Origin: Rhodocyclaceae bacterium
GTDB taxonomy: Bacteria; Pseudomonadota; Gammaproteobacteria; Burkholderiales; Rhodocyclaceae
Direction: 5' to 3'
Length of the DNA stretch: 64,000 nt
Assembly (NCBI GenBank): GCA_006218025.1
Contig: VBWA01000002.1
Coordinates: forward strand, 120,301 to 184,300
Positions 42,618 to 53,339 of this stretch are shown here, piece after piece (position 1 is the stretch's first letter; every line of letters starts with the position of its first letter). Below the pieces are notes generated by a model. The model ran no database searches. It was not told the origin of the DNA and saw only the letters and a list, made by a program, of their open reading frames with translations. A program made the translations under genes and the position numbers.

Positions 42618-43616
42618 TCATGTCTCGTCGAATGTTTCGGTGTCGATTTCCGCTTGCGTGGCGGCGTTGTAGCGCGGCCCCGTCACGGTTTTTTGATTGA
42701 TCAGCGCGTTCAGCCGCTCGAGGATGCGGGGTTCGAGTTTCACGTTGACGGCGCCGGCGTTGTCGTCGAGATGCACGGCGCTGCGGGTGCCGAAGATCGG
42801 AATGATGTCCTCTCCCTGCGCCAGCAGCCAGGCCAGCGCGAGCTGCGCCGGCGTGCAGTGGGCCTCGTTGGCGAGACACAGGTACTCGGGCAGCAGGTCG
42901 AGGTTCTTCGCGTAGTTGGCCGGCTCGAAGCGCGGCATCTGGTTGCGGATGTCCTTGGCCTCGAGTTCCGCCTGCGGGTTGCGCAGCGTGCCGGTGAGGA
43001 AGGCGCGGGCCAGCGGGCTGAAGGCGACGAAGGCCGTGCCCAGCTCGCGGCAGGCTTTGAGCGTGGCGATTTTCGGTTCGCGCGTCCATAGCGAGTATTC
43101 CGACTGCAGCGCCGTGATCGGATGTACGGCATGCGCGCGCCGTAGCGTCAGCGCCGACACTTCCGACAGGCCGATGGTCTTGACCTTGCCCGCGCGCACC
43201 AGCTCGGCCAGCGCGCCGATACTGTCCTCGATCGGCACCTGCTTGTCCCAGCGGTGCAGGTAGTAGAGGTCGATGACGTCGGTCTGCAGGCGCTGCAGGC
43301 TGTCCTCGCAGTCGCGCTTGAGGCTTTGCGGCCGGCCGTCGATCACGCGCTTGCCATTGATGCCGGTCATGCCGCCCTTGCTCGCGAGCACGATCTTCGA
43401 GCGGTGCGGCTTCAGCACCCGGCCGAGCAGCGTCTCGTTGACGCCGAAGCCGTAGAGCGCGGCGGTGTCGAAGAAGTTGATGCCGTGATCGAGCGCGCGC
43501 AGCAGCAGCGCTTCGGCGGCCTCCGGCGCGGGCGGCGCGGCGTAGGCGTGGCTCAGGTTCATGCAGCCGAAGCCGAGGGCCGAGACGCTGAAGGGGCCTA
43601 TGCGACGCTGCTGCAT
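42618..43616 (-). CDS. Aldo/keto reductase
   Basis: This NADPH-dependent reductase has 332 residues. LGFGCMNLSHAY, the catalytic Asp/Tyr in FFDTAALYGFGVNETLLG, the Lys in KIVLASKGG, and the His in LYYLHRWD form the AKR tetrad. The C-terminal cofactor part has IIPIFGTRSAVHLDDNAGA. It lies 1 bp after ligC inside the lig operon. It may reduce an aromatic aldehyde or ring-cleavage aldehyde; its role in the pathway is not established. A diverged repeat copy lies in it (43138-43158). Confidence 0.9.
   Translation of the reverse strand: MQQRRIGPFSVSALGFGCMNLSHAYAAPPAPEAAEALLLRALDHGINFFDTAALYGFGVNETLLGRVLKPHRSKIVLASKGGMTGINGKRVIDGRPQSLKRDCEDSLQRLQTDVIDLYYLHRWDKQVPIEDSIGALAELVRAGKVKTIGLSEVSALTLRRAHAVHPITALQSEYSLWTREPKIATLKACRELGTAFVAFSPLARAFLTGTLRNPQAELEAKDIRNQMPRFEPANYAKNLDLLPEYLCLANEAHCTPAQLALAWLLAQGEDIIPIFGTRSAVHLDDNAGAVNVKLEPRILERLNALINQKTVTGPRYNAATQAEIDTETFDET
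43138..43158 (-). repeat. Dispersed GTCGGCG repeat, diverged copy in the aldo/keto reductase gene
   Basis: 18 of 21 positions match, in the same SALxxRR frame (SALTLRR) as in rsmG and mnmE. Confidence 0.4.
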
Positions 43617-43617
43617 G

Positions 43618-45876
<2,259 letters not shown>

Positions 45877-46791
45877 TCAGTTCTCCTCGGGCCAGTAAAG
45901 GCGCATCGGATTGTCGACCAGCAGTTTGCGCTGCAATTCGGGCGTCGTCGCGATGTGCGGAATGAAATCGACCAGCAGGCCGTCGTCGGGCATGTGGTCC
46001 TTGAGGTTCGGGTGCGGCCAGTCGGTGCCCCACAGCACGCGGTCGGGGAAAGTCTCGACGATGCGCCGGGCGAACGGCACCACGTCGCGATAAGCATTCT
46101 GCTCCCCGTGCAACGCCTTCGGGCCGGTGACGCTCAGCCGCTCGGGGCAGCTGACCTTGCTCCAGACGTTCGGATAGTCGCGCATGAACTTGACGAAGAG
46201 TTCGAACTCGGGCCCATCGACCGGCTTGCTGACGTCGGGGCGGCCCATGTGGTCTACGACGATCGTGGTTGGCAGCGCCGTGAAGAAATCCCACAGCTCG
46301 GGCAGGTCCACCGCCTCGAAGTAGATCACCACGTGCCAGCCCAGCGGCGCGATGCGCGCGGCGATTTCCATCAGCTCGTCCTTCGGCGTGAAGTCGACGA
46401 GGCGCTTGACGAAGTTGAAGCGCACGCCGCGCACGCCGGCCGCGTGCATGGCTTGCAGCTCGCTGTCGGTGACGGTGCGGCGCACCGTGGCGATGCCTCG
46501 CGCACGGCCAGCCGAATGAACCAGCGCATCGACCATCGCTCGGTTGTCGGCGCCGTGGCAGGTGGCCTGCACCACCACATTGCGGGCGAAGCCGAGGTGG
46601 TCGCGCAGGTCATAGAGCTGCTGCTTCGAGGCGTCGCAGGGCGTGTATTTGCGCTCGGGCGCAAAGGGAAACTCGGCGCCGGGACCGAACACGTGGCAGT
46701 GCGCGTCCACCGCACCGGCAGGCAGCCTGAAAGTCGGCGCTGACGGTACGGCGTACCAGTCGAGCCAGCCCGGAGTTTTCTGGAATTCCAT
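45877..46791 (-). CDS. ligI: 2-pyrone-4,6-dicarboxylate hydrolase
   Basis: This amidohydrolase opens 2-pyrone-4,6-dicarboxylate to 4-oxalomesaconate. From ATG 46791 it has 304 residues, behind an AAGGAG site. The motif GAVDAHCHVFGPGAEFPFAP, then VVDHMGRPD, and the metal-site aspartate in LWGTDWPHPN, are all LigI-type. The open frame further upstream is a shadow of the DUF1932 gene. A diverged repeat copy lies at its N-terminus (46733-46753, encoding VPSAPTF). Confidence 0.95.
   Translation of the reverse strand: MEFQKTPGWLDWYAVPSAPTFRLPAGAVDAHCHVFGPGAEFPFAPERKYTPCDASKQQLYDLRDHLGFARNVVVQATCHGADNRAMVDALVHSAGRARGIATVRRTVTDSELQAMHAAGVRGVRFNFVKRLVDFTPKDELMEIAARIAPLGWHVVIYFEAVDLPELWDFFTALPTTIVVDHMGRPDVSKPVDGPEFELFVKFMRDYPNVWSKVSCPERLSVTGPKALHGEQNAYRDVVPFARRIVETFPDRVLWGTDWPHPNLKDHMPDDGLLVDFIPHIATTPELQRKLLVDNPMRLYWPEEN
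46733..46753 (+). repeat. Dispersed GTCGGCG repeat, copy in ligI
   Basis: 19 of 21 positions match. It is antisense to the gene, which reads it as VPSAPT. Confidence 0.45.
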
Positions 46792-46793
46792 CG

Positions 46794-47885
46794 TCACTCC
46801 TTGGGTTCGACCTTGTCGAGGATGCGATCGGCTTCGACGCGCCAGTCGGCGCTGCGGGCGAACTCCTTGCTGCCCTTCTTGCCGAACAGACCTTCGTCGG
46901 CGAGGTCGGCGACCCAGGCCTGCCTCTCTGCCGTGCCCTGCGCCGACCACGGCACGAGGCCGATTTCGCGCACGGTCTCGGCGACTTCGCGCACTTCCTC
47001 GCTGCGGCGCCGCCCGTGCTCGATGACGCGCTGGAAGAAGTAGCTCGCCTGCTTTTCCCAGTCGATGCCGGGAAAGGTTTCGTACAACGAGGCGACCACC
47101 GCGTCCTCGACGCCATAAGCGCGCGCCGCGGTGAAGCTTTCGATGACCATGCTTTCCAGCCCTTTGATCATCACGCTGCGGCACATCTTGGTGGCCGAGG
47201 CGACGCCGAGTTTCCCGCTGGCGACCTTCGCCGCGAAGCCGAGCTCGTTGAGCAGCGGCGCCAGCGCAGCGGCGGCAGGGCCGCCGAGCAGCAGCGGCAC
47301 GCGGATTCGATAGGGCGGAATCGAGGTCATCACCGCGCCTTCGACGTAGCGTCCCCCGGCCGCGTCGACAATGCCGGCGGCCCTGATCTTGGCGCCCGGC
47401 GAGGCCGAGTTGACATCAAGGAACCTGGTGCCGGGCTTCAAAGTCGGCGCTGACGACACGGCGACCGGCACGGCCTGGCTGGCGGTGACGGCGGAAATCA
47501 CCAGGTCGGCGCCGGCAGCGAGATCGGAATGGCTGGACATGAGGCGCACGCCGTATTGCGCCGCATGCGCACACAGCGAGCCGTCGTCAGAACTGCCCAG
47601 CTTGATGTCATAGGCGAGGATGTTCGCCACGCCTCGCGCACGCAGGTCCTCGGCCAAAATGCGCCCGACCTCGCCGTAACCGACGAGACCGATGGACCAC
47701 TGCAGCGGATTGGCGGGAATGTTCAGCCGAGCGCGATCTCCCTCTCCCTTGATGGGAGAGGGCCGGGGAGAGGGTGGCGTGACCGTGTGGGCAATTCCCG
47801 ATACGGTGCTACCCCCCTCCATCTCCCCCCGTGAAGGGGGGAGAGCCGCGTTGGCATGCGCTTCGGCTTTTTGGCTGAGCTTCAT
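46794..47885 (-). CDS. NAD(P)-dependent oxidoreductase, DUF1932 type, with repeat-derived N-terminus
   Basis: This 6-phosphogluconate/3-hydroxyisobutyrate dehydrogenase-like protein has 363 residues. The Rossmann motif IGLVGYGEVGRILAEDLRAR starts only near residue 65. The C-terminal half (KVASGKLGVASATKMCRSVM, FPGIDWEKQASYFFQRVIEH) is DUF1932. Residues about 14-56 are encoded by a GC-rich repeat (PPSRGEMEGGSTVSG, PPSPRPSPIKGEGDRA), and no standard start lies between it and the Rossmann fold. It is 11 bp after ligK and 2 bp before ligI. Role in the pathway unknown. Confidence 0.85.
   Translation of the reverse strand: MKLSQKAEAHANAALPPSRGEMEGGSTVSGIAHTVTPPSPRPSPIKGEGDRARLNIPANPLQWSIGLVGYGEVGRILAEDLRARGVANILAYDIKLGSSDDGSLCAHAAQYGVRLMSSHSDLAAGADLVISAVTASQAVPVAVSSAPTLKPGTRFLDVNSASPGAKIRAAGIVDAAGGRYVEGAVMTSIPPYRIRVPLLLGGPAAAALAPLLNELGFAAKVASGKLGVASATKMCRSVMIKGLESMVIESFTAARAYGVEDAVVASLYETFPGIDWEKQASYFFQRVIEHGRRRSEEVREVAETVREIGLVPWSAQGTAERQAWVADLADEGLFGKKGSKEFARSADWRVEADRILDKVEPKE
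47443..47463 (+). repeat. Dispersed GTCGGCG repeat, diverged copy in the DUF1932 gene
   Basis: 18 of 21 positions match; the gene reads it as VSSAPT. Confidence 0.35.
47738..47846. repeat. GC-rich repeat inserted in frame in the DUF1932 gene
   Basis: Two hairpins, CCCTCTCCC/GGGAGAGGG (47740-47763) and CTCCCCCC/GGGGGGAG (47823-47843), lie about 60 bp apart. Each resembles repeats common between genes in proteobacteria. Here they are translated. Confidence 0.7.
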
Positions 47886-47896
47886 GGCTGATCGGA

Positions 47897-48580
47897 TCAA
47901 TCTATGTATTTCAAACCGGCCTTGGCCAGAGGTTCGCGCATGCCGTACATGTCGAGGCCGAGCACGCCGGCGCCAAGCTTGTCGCGCTTGGCGCCCTCGT
48001 TGGTCTCGCGCTTCGCGGCGGCATCGAGCGTCGCCGCGGCCATCGCGCGCGGCACGCACACCACGCCGTCGTCGTCGGCGACGATGACGTCCCCCGGGGT
48101 GACCAGTGCACCGGCGCAAACCACCGGAATGTTCACCGAGCCGAGCGTGGCCTTGATGGTGCCCTTGGCGCTGATGCACTTGCTCCACACCGGGAAGCCC
48201 ATCTCGGTCAGTGTCTTCACATCGCGCACGCCGGCGTCGATGACCAGGGCGCGCGCGCCGCGGGACTGAAAGGACGTGGCCAGCAAATCGCCGAAATAGC
48301 CGTCGGTGCACGCGGCGCTGATCGCCGCGACGACGATGTCGCCCGGCCGGATCTGCTCGGCGACGACATGCATCATCCAGTTGTCGCCCGGGTGCAGCAG
48401 CACGGTGACGGCGGTGCCCGACACCTGCACGCCGGCGTAGATCGGCCGCATGTAGGGCTGCATCAGACCGACGCGGCCCATGGCTTCGTGCACCGTCGCG
48501 CTGCCGAAGCGCGCGAGGCCGTCGGCGACGCCCGCCTCGGTGCGCTGGATGTTGCGATAGACGACGCCCAGTTCGTACAT
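47897..48580 (-). CDS. ligK: 4-carboxy-4-hydroxy-2-oxoadipate aldolase
   Basis: This divalent-metal class II aldolase cleaves CHA to pyruvate and oxaloacetate and can decarboxylate oxaloacetate. It has 227 residues. [37 protein letters not shown] and [20 protein letters not shown] are LigK/HMG-aldolase motifs, with the catalytic arginine/aspartate in [22 protein letters not shown] is also conserved. GGGGAGGTGAC precedes ATG 48580, overlapping the ligJ stop. Confidence 0.95.
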   Translation of the reverse strand: MYELGVVYRNIQRTEAGVADGLARFGSATVHEAMGRVGLMQPYMRPIYAGVQVSGTAVTVLLHPGDNWMMHVVAEQIRPGDIVVAAISAACTDGYFGDLLATSFQSRGARALVIDAGVRDVKTLTEMGFPVWSKCISAKGTIKATLGSVNIPVVCAGALVTPGDVIVADDDGVVCVPRAMAAATLDAAAKRETNEGAKRDKLGAGVLGLDMYGMREPLAKAGLKYID

Positions 48581-48581
48581 G

Positions 48582-49610
48582 TCACCTCCCCTTGTTTTTC
48601 AGCGCGGCGTCGAGCCGCGGATAGGCGCGGCGCGCATTGCCTTCATAGACCTTGTAGCGCTCCTCGGCCGAGAGATTCAGCGTGGCCTCGATGTAGCGCT
48701 TGGTGTCGTCGTAGTTGTGGCCGGTCTCGGGATCGATGCCCTTGACCGCGCCGATCATCTCCGAGGCGAACAGGATGTTTTCCACCGGGATGACCTTGGT
48801 CAGCAGGTCGATGCCCGGCTGGTGATAGACGCAGGTGTCGAAGAAGACGTTGTTCAGCAGGTGGTCCTTCAGCAGCGGCTTCTTCAGCTCCTGCGCCAGG
48901 CCGCGGTAGCGTCCCCAGTGGTAGGGTGCGGCGCCGCCGCCATGCGGGATGACGAACTTGAGGTCCGGGAAATCCTTGAACAAGTCGCCCTGGATCAGCT
49001 GCATGAAGGCTGTCGTGTCGGCGTTGATGTAGTGCGCGCCGGTGGTGTGGAAGCAGGCGTTGCAACTGGTGCTGACGTGGATCATGGCCGGGATTTTGTA
49101 CTCGACCATCTTTTCGTAGATCGGGTACCAGTGGCGGTCGTAGAGCGGCGGCGAAGTCCAGTGGCCGCCGGAAGGGTCGGGGTTGAGGTTGATGCCGACG
49201 AAGCCGTATTCCCTGACGCACTTTTCCAGCTCGGGGATGCAGCTCTTCGGATCGACGCCGGGCGACTGAGGCAGCATCGCCGCGCCGATGAAGTTGTCGG
49301 GAAACAATTGCGCCACGCGGTGGCAGAGCTCGTTGCAGATCGCCGCCCAGGTCGAACTGACATTGAAGTCGCCGATGTGGTGGGCCATGAAGCTGGCGCG
49401 CGGCGAGAAGATGGTGAGGTCCGAGCCGCGCTCCTTCATCTTCTTCAGCTGGTTGGATTCGATGGTCTCGCGCAGTTCGTCGTCGCTGATTTTCAGCTCC
49501 GATGCCTTCGGCATCAGCGCGGAATCCTTGATGCCGGCAATCTGGCGGTTGCGCCATTCCTCCAGCGCCTTGGGCGCCGTGGTGTAGTGGCCGTGGATGT
49601 CTATGATCAT
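48582..49610 (-). CDS. ligJ: 4-oxalomesaconate hydratase
   Basis: This Zn-dependent amidohydrolase-fold hydratase adds water to 4-oxalomesaconate to give CHA. From ATG 49610 it has 342 residues, as in Sphingobium LigJ (341). [20 protein letters not shown] carries the HxH metal motif. [40 protein letters not shown] and the [19 protein letters not shown] block are LigJ-specific. An AGGAGC site precedes it. No 4-oxalomesaconate tautomerase gene (LigU/GalD type) is seen in the window. Confidence 0.95.
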   Translation of the reverse strand: MIIDIHGHYTTAPKALEEWRNRQIAGIKDSALMPKASELKISDDELRETIESNQLKKMKERGSDLTIFSPRASFMAHHIGDFNVSSTWAAICNELCHRVAQLFPDNFIGAAMLPQSPGVDPKSCIPELEKCVREYGFVGINLNPDPSGGHWTSPPLYDRHWYPIYEKMVEYKIPAMIHVSTSCNACFHTTGAHYINADTTAFMQLIQGDLFKDFPDLKFVIPHGGGAAPYHWGRYRGLAQELKKPLLKDHLLNNVFFDTCVYHQPGIDLLTKVIPVENILFASEMIGAVKGIDPETGHNYDDTKRYIEATLNLSAEERYKVYEGNARRAYPRLDAALKNKGR

Positions 49611-49641
49611 TGCTGGGCTCCTGATGTTCTGTATGAGGTGG

Positions 49642-50355
49642 TCACGCCGGCTCCATGCCGTGGCGCCGCTTGATGTCGGCGGCAGCGGGCGATTGCATGA
49701 AGGCGAGCAGGGCGCGCACGGCCTCCGGCTGGGTCGACGCGGCGCACAGGCCGGCCGTGAAAGTGCTGACGATCTCGCAGCCGAGCGGCATGGTGCCGAG
49801 TACGGCGATGCCGGGCTGGCTCGCCATTTCGCTGAACTGCTGGAAGCCGAGTTCGACCTCGCCACTGGCCACCAGTTGGCCCACCGGCACGCCCGGCGGC
49901 GCCTGCACGACGCGGTCGCGGACGGTGTCGGCGATGCCCCAGCGCTCGAACAGCTTCAGCAGTTCGACGCCGCTCGGCCCGGTGGAATAGCCCAGCGTCC
50001 TCGCTGAGAGCACGGCGCGCCGCAGAGCATCTTCCGAGCTGACGTCCGGCCTTGGCGCACCCGAGCGCACCGCGATGGCCACGACCGAACGCACCAGGTC
50101 GGCCTTGCTATCGGCGACCACGCGCCCGGTGGCGATCAGCTTGTCGATCGCATCGGCGGCGAGCACCACCAGATCGAAGGCCTCGCCGGCCTGCACCCGT
50201 TTGGCCGCGTCGACGCCTCCGACCGACTCGAACGTGACTTCGGTGGCAACGTCAGTGGCAACGTCCGTGCCGCTCAGCGCTCGATAGGCGTCGGCCAGTT
50301 CGGCCAGCACCAGGCGCGTCGCCATCGAAGAGATGCCCATGATTCGCTTGTCCAT
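49642..50355 (-). CDS. ModA-like substrate-binding-domain protein without signal peptide
   Basis: This has 237 residues from ATG 50355, or 232 from ATG 50340. GISSMATRLVLAELADAYRA, FDLVVLAADAIDKLIATGRV, YSTGPSGVELLKLFERWGIA and the ending RRHGMEPA match a ModA-like (SBP_bac_11) family that often sits in lig-type clusters. No signal peptide is visible, so it may act in the cytoplasm; its function is not known to me. A short internal repeat, TDVATDVATEV, lies near residue 40. It is the first gene of the lig operon, and the predicted transcript starts at about its ATG. Confidence 0.8.
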   Translation of the reverse strand: MDKRIMGISSMATRLVLAELADAYRALSGTDVATDVATEVTFESVGGVDAAKRVQAGEAFDLVVLAADAIDKLIATGRVVADSKADLVRSVVAIAVRSGAPRPDVSSEDALRRAVLSARTLGYSTGPSGVELLKLFERWGIADTVRDRVVQAPPGVPVGQLVASGEVELGFQQFSEMASQPGIAVLGTMPLGCEIVSTFTAGLCAASTQPEAVRALLAFMQSPAAADIKRRHGMEPA

Positions 50356-50361
50356 GACGGC

Positions 50362-50430
50362 ATTCTGACAATTTCCCCCGGGCGGACCAAGCCGCCGCAC
50401 ACACTACTAGCTATCGCGTTTTGTTATGGC
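50362..50430 (-). promoter_or_regulatory. LysR-type promoter of the lig operon
   Basis: On the minus strand: a 29-bp motif at 50430-50402 (GCCATAACAAAACGCGATAG followed by CTAGTAGTG), 11 bp, TTGGTC (50390-50385), 17 bp, CAGAAT (50367-50362). The same layout and spacing occur at 51359-51427 and 59546-59614. The motif overlaps the last codons of lysR. Confidence 0.8.
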
Positions 50431-51342
50431 ACTGCCATCATCGACGCTGGCCGCCAGCAGGTCCTGCAGCAGGCCCATGGCCCGCCGCCCGAGCGGAGTG
50501 ACCGGCTTGTGCGCCGACACGGCAAGGAACAGCGTGCTGGTCAGGCTCGGCTTGACCAGCGGCCGCAGGCTGAAGGCCTCGGGCCGGCCGGAGGCGGCCA
50601 GCGCGGTCTGGCTCAACACGGCATAGCCGTGGCCGGCCGCCACCAGGTCTAGGATCGACTGGACGCTGGAAACCTCGAGTTTCACGTCGAGCTTGAGATC
50701 GAGGAAGGCCGCCTGCGTCTCCAGCAGCTTGCGCATCGCGTGGGTGCGCTCGGGCAGGATCAGCGGGTAGTTCACCAGTTCGGCCAGCGGCAGCGGCGAC
50801 GCCTTGCCCGGCTTGCCGGCTTTGCCGTCGGCCGGGCCGACCAGGCCGAGCACCTCGTCCAGCACCGGCGTCACCTCGATCGCCGGATTCGGCTCGGGAT
50901 TGTGGATCAGGCCGAGATCGACGCGGCCGGTGGCGATCCACTCCGTCAGGTGCGTCGACAGGCCCTCGACGATCGCCAGTCGCGCCTTGGGCAGGTTGCG
51001 GCGGAAATCCTCGACCAGCGGCAGCGTCAGGCGCCGCCCGATGCTCGGCGGCAGGCCGATCACGATGCGGCCGGTGGGTTCGTCGCGGGTGGCATCGATG
51101 TCCTCGGTGGCGCGCGCGACCAGTTGCAGGATGCCGACGCTGTGATCGAACAGCCGCTTGCCGGCCTCGGTCAGCACCACGCCGCGACCATTGCGCGTCA
51201 ACAGGGTCACATGCAGGTCGGTCTCGAGTAGCCGCACCTGCCGCGACAGCGCGGGCTGGGCGATGTTGAGGACCAGCGCCGCCTTGCTGAAACTGCCCAG
51301 CTCGGCCACGCTGACGAAGTATTCGAGTTGCTTGAGATTCAT
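50407..51342 (-). CDS. LysR-family regulator of the protocatechuate cluster
   Basis: From ATG 51342 (MNLKQLEYFVSVAELGSFSK) it has 311 residues; ATG 51363 would add 7. The helix-turn-helix has FSKAALVLNIAQPALSRQVR and TRNGRGVVLTEAGKRL. Residues about 90-300 are the effector-binding domain (GRIVIGLPPSIGRRLTLPLV). It sits between the lig operon and the divergent TRAP operon, and operator-like motifs lie at both its ends. It probably senses a pathway compound such as protocatechuate or a downstream acid. Confidence 0.92.
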   Translation of the reverse strand: MNLKQLEYFVSVAELGSFSKAALVLNIAQPALSRQVRLLETDLHVTLLTRNGRGVVLTEAGKRLFDHSVGILQLVARATEDIDATRDEPTGRIVIGLPPSIGRRLTLPLVEDFRRNLPKARLAIVEGLSTHLTEWIATGRVDLGLIHNPEPNPAIEVTPVLDEVLGLVGPADGKAGKPGKASPLPLAELVNYPLILPERTHAMRKLLETQAAFLDLKLDVKLEVSSVQSILDLVAAGHGYAVLSQTALAASGRPEAFSLRPLVKPSLTSTLFLAVSAHKPVTPLGRRAMGLLQDLLAASVDDGSAITKRDS

Positions 51343-51358
51343 CCGGAGCGGTGAGGCT

Positions 51359-51427
51359 GCCATAACAAAATGAGATAGCTAATAGTACCCACATTGCCTT
51401 TGCCGCGTCTGGTCATGCTGACATAAT
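51359..51427 (+). promoter_or_regulatory. LysR-type promoter of the TRAP operon
   Basis: The 29-bp motif (51359-51387, GCCATAACAAAATGAGATAG followed by CTAATAGTA) is followed by 11 bp, TTTGCC (51399-51404), 17 bp, and CATAAT (51422-51427). It points at dctQ, 25 bp further. It differs at five motif positions from the lig and iorAB copies. Confidence 0.8.
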
Positions 51428-51451
51428 GGCCGCTCCCATCGGAGACGCCGC

Positions 51452-51991
51452 ATGCAGGAACCGAAACCACCCACCCCGTTCGCGCTCAAGGACAGCTTCG
51501 GTCCCGGGGGCAAACTGCTGCTCGCCGTGGCCCGCCTGATGGCCATCGTCGGCGGGCTGGTATTCGTCGTCCTGGTGGTCATGTCGGTCATTTCCATCGT
51601 CGGACGCAAGACGGTCGGCTTCGTTGTTCCAGGCGACGTCGAAGTACTGCAAATGATGGCAGCCTGCGCATCTGCTTCCTTCTTCCCGTATTGCCATCTG
51701 ATCCACGGTGACGTCAAGGTGGACTTCTTCACCCACAATCTGCCGAAGAAAACGCTGTGGATCATGGACGCCATCGGCTCGCTGCTGGTCGGCCTTTTCG
51801 GGGCCCTGATCGCCTGGCGTTCGTGGCAGGGCGCGATGACGGTCCGTGAATTCAGCGAGACATCGATGATCCTGCAATGGCCGGTGTGGATACCTCAGGC
51901 GCTGATGGTGCCCGGCTTCCTGATGCTGGCCGCGGCCGGCGCCTATCTGTTCGTGCACCAGTTGCGCATGGCATTCCGGGGGCACCCGTGA
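51452..51991 (+). CDS. TRAP transporter small permease DctQ
   Basis: This has 179 residues and four membrane helices, the first at about residues 28-50 (MAIVGGLVFVVLVVMSVISI). The DctQ family feature DVEVLQMMAACASASFFPYC and HLIHGDVKVDFFTHNLP is clear. It is the first gene of a DctQMP-type importer for carboxylates, and its stop overlaps the dctM start. The context suggests uptake of an aromatic or dicarboxylic acid used by the lig pathway. Confidence 0.92.
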   Translation: MQEPKPPTPFALKDSFGPGGKLLLAVARLMAIVGGLVFVVLVVMSVISIVGRKTVGFVVPGDVEVLQMMAACASASFFPYCHLIHGDVKVDFFTHNLPKKTLWIMDAIGSLLVGLFGALIAWRSWQGAMTVREFSETSMILQWPVWIPQALMVPGFLMLAAAGAYLFVHQLRMAFRGHP

Positions 51992-53316
51992 GCGGCACCA
52001 TGATCGGCTTCATCATGTTCGGCATCCTCATGGCGCTGCTGGTGGTGCGCATTCCGATCGGCATCGCGATGTTCATGGTCGGCGCCGGCGGCTATGTGTA
52101 TCTGGTCGGCGACACCCTGCCGTTGCTCAACTCGCTGAAGAACCTGGCCTACGCCCGGCTCTCCAATTACGACCTGGTGGTGATTCCGCTGTTTCTGCTG
52201 ATGGGCCAGTTCGCCACCCACGGCGGCCTCTCGAAAGCGCTGTTTCGTTTCGTCGCGGCCTTCCTCGGCCACAGCAAGGGCGGCGTCGCGATGGCCGCGA
52301 TCGGCGCCTGCGCCGGCTTCGGCGCGATCTGCGGCTCTTCGCTGGCCACCGCGGCGACCATGGGCCAGGTAGCCCTGCCCGAGCTGAAGCGCCACGGCTA
52401 CTCCGGTGCGCTGTCCACCGGCGCGCTGGCCGCCGGCGGCACGCTGGGCATCATGATCCCGCCCTCGGTGCCGCTGGTGATCTACGCCATCCTGACCCAG
52501 GAATCGATCGGCAAGCTGTTCATGGCCGCCATACTGCCCGGCGTGATCGCCATGCTCGGTTACATGGTGGTGGTTCGCATCATCGTCACGCTGAACCCGG
52601 CCGCCGGCCCGGCCGGCCCGGCGACCAGATGGGCGGAAAAGCTCACGAGCTTCATCACCGTGCTGCCGGTGCTGCTGGTGTTCGTCGTGGTCATCGTCGG
52701 CATCTACGGCGGCTGGGCCAACCCGACCGAGGCCGCCGCGATCGGCGCCGCTGCCTGCGGCATTCTTGCCGTCGTCACCGGCGGCATGCGCTTCGAAGGG
52801 CTGATGGAGAGCCTGGTCGGAACGGCGCAGGCCACCGCCATGATCTTCCTCGTGCTGCTCGGCGCCGACATGCTCAACACCGCGCTGGCGCTGTCGCAGA
52901 TGCCGGGCGAACTCGCCACCTGGGTCAAGAACAGCGGCTTCTCGCCGCTGCTGGTGATGGTGATGATCCTCGTCATCTACATCCTGCTCGGCTGCGTGAT
53001 GGACTCCCTGGCGATGATCCTGCTCACCATCCCGATCTTCTACCCGGTGGTGATGGGGCTCGACTACTGGGGCATGTCGCAGGTCGACAAGTCCGTCTGG
53101 TTCGGCATCCTCGCCCTGATGGTGGTCGAGATCGGACTGGTGCATCCGCCGGTAGGCATGAACGTGTATATCATCAACCGCCTGGCCAAGGATGTGCCGC
53201 TGGTGGAAACCTTCAAGGGCGTCATCCCCTTCCTGATTTCCGACTTCCTGCGCATCGGCCTGCTGCTGTTCTTCCCGATCATTTCCTTGTACCTGGTGCA
53301 TACATTTAAACAATAG
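51988..53316 (+). CDS. TRAP transporter large permease DctM
   Basis: From GTG 51988, which overlaps the dctQ stop, it has 442 residues; ATG 52000 is an alternative. About 12 hydrophobic segments include VVIPLFLLMGQFATHGGLSK, GAICGSSLATAATMGQVALP, GGTLGIMIPPSVPLVIYAIL and the late IGLVHPPVGMNVYIIN, all typical DctM blocks. This subunit forms the Na+-coupled channel. Confidence 0.95.
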   Translation: MSGTMIGFIMFGILMALLVVRIPIGIAMFMVGAGGYVYLVGDTLPLLNSLKNLAYARLSNYDLVVIPLFLLMGQFATHGGLSKALFRFVAAFLGHSKGGVAMAAIGACAGFGAICGSSLATAATMGQVALPELKRHGYSGALSTGALAAGGTLGIMIPPSVPLVIYAILTQESIGKLFMAAILPGVIAMLGYMVVVRIIVTLNPAAGPAGPATRWAEKLTSFITVLPVLLVFVVVIVGIYGGWANPTEAAAIGAAACGILAVVTGGMRFEGLMESLVGTAQATAMIFLVLLGADMLNTALALSQMPGELATWVKNSGFSPLLVMVMILVIYILLGCVMDSLAMILLTIPIFYPVVMGLDYWGMSQVDKSVWFGILALMVVEIGLVHPPVGMNVYIINRLAKDVPLVETFKGVIPFLISDFLRIGLLLFFPIISLYLVHTFKQ

Positions 53317-53339
53317 TTTTCCACGGAGGAGACCCACAA

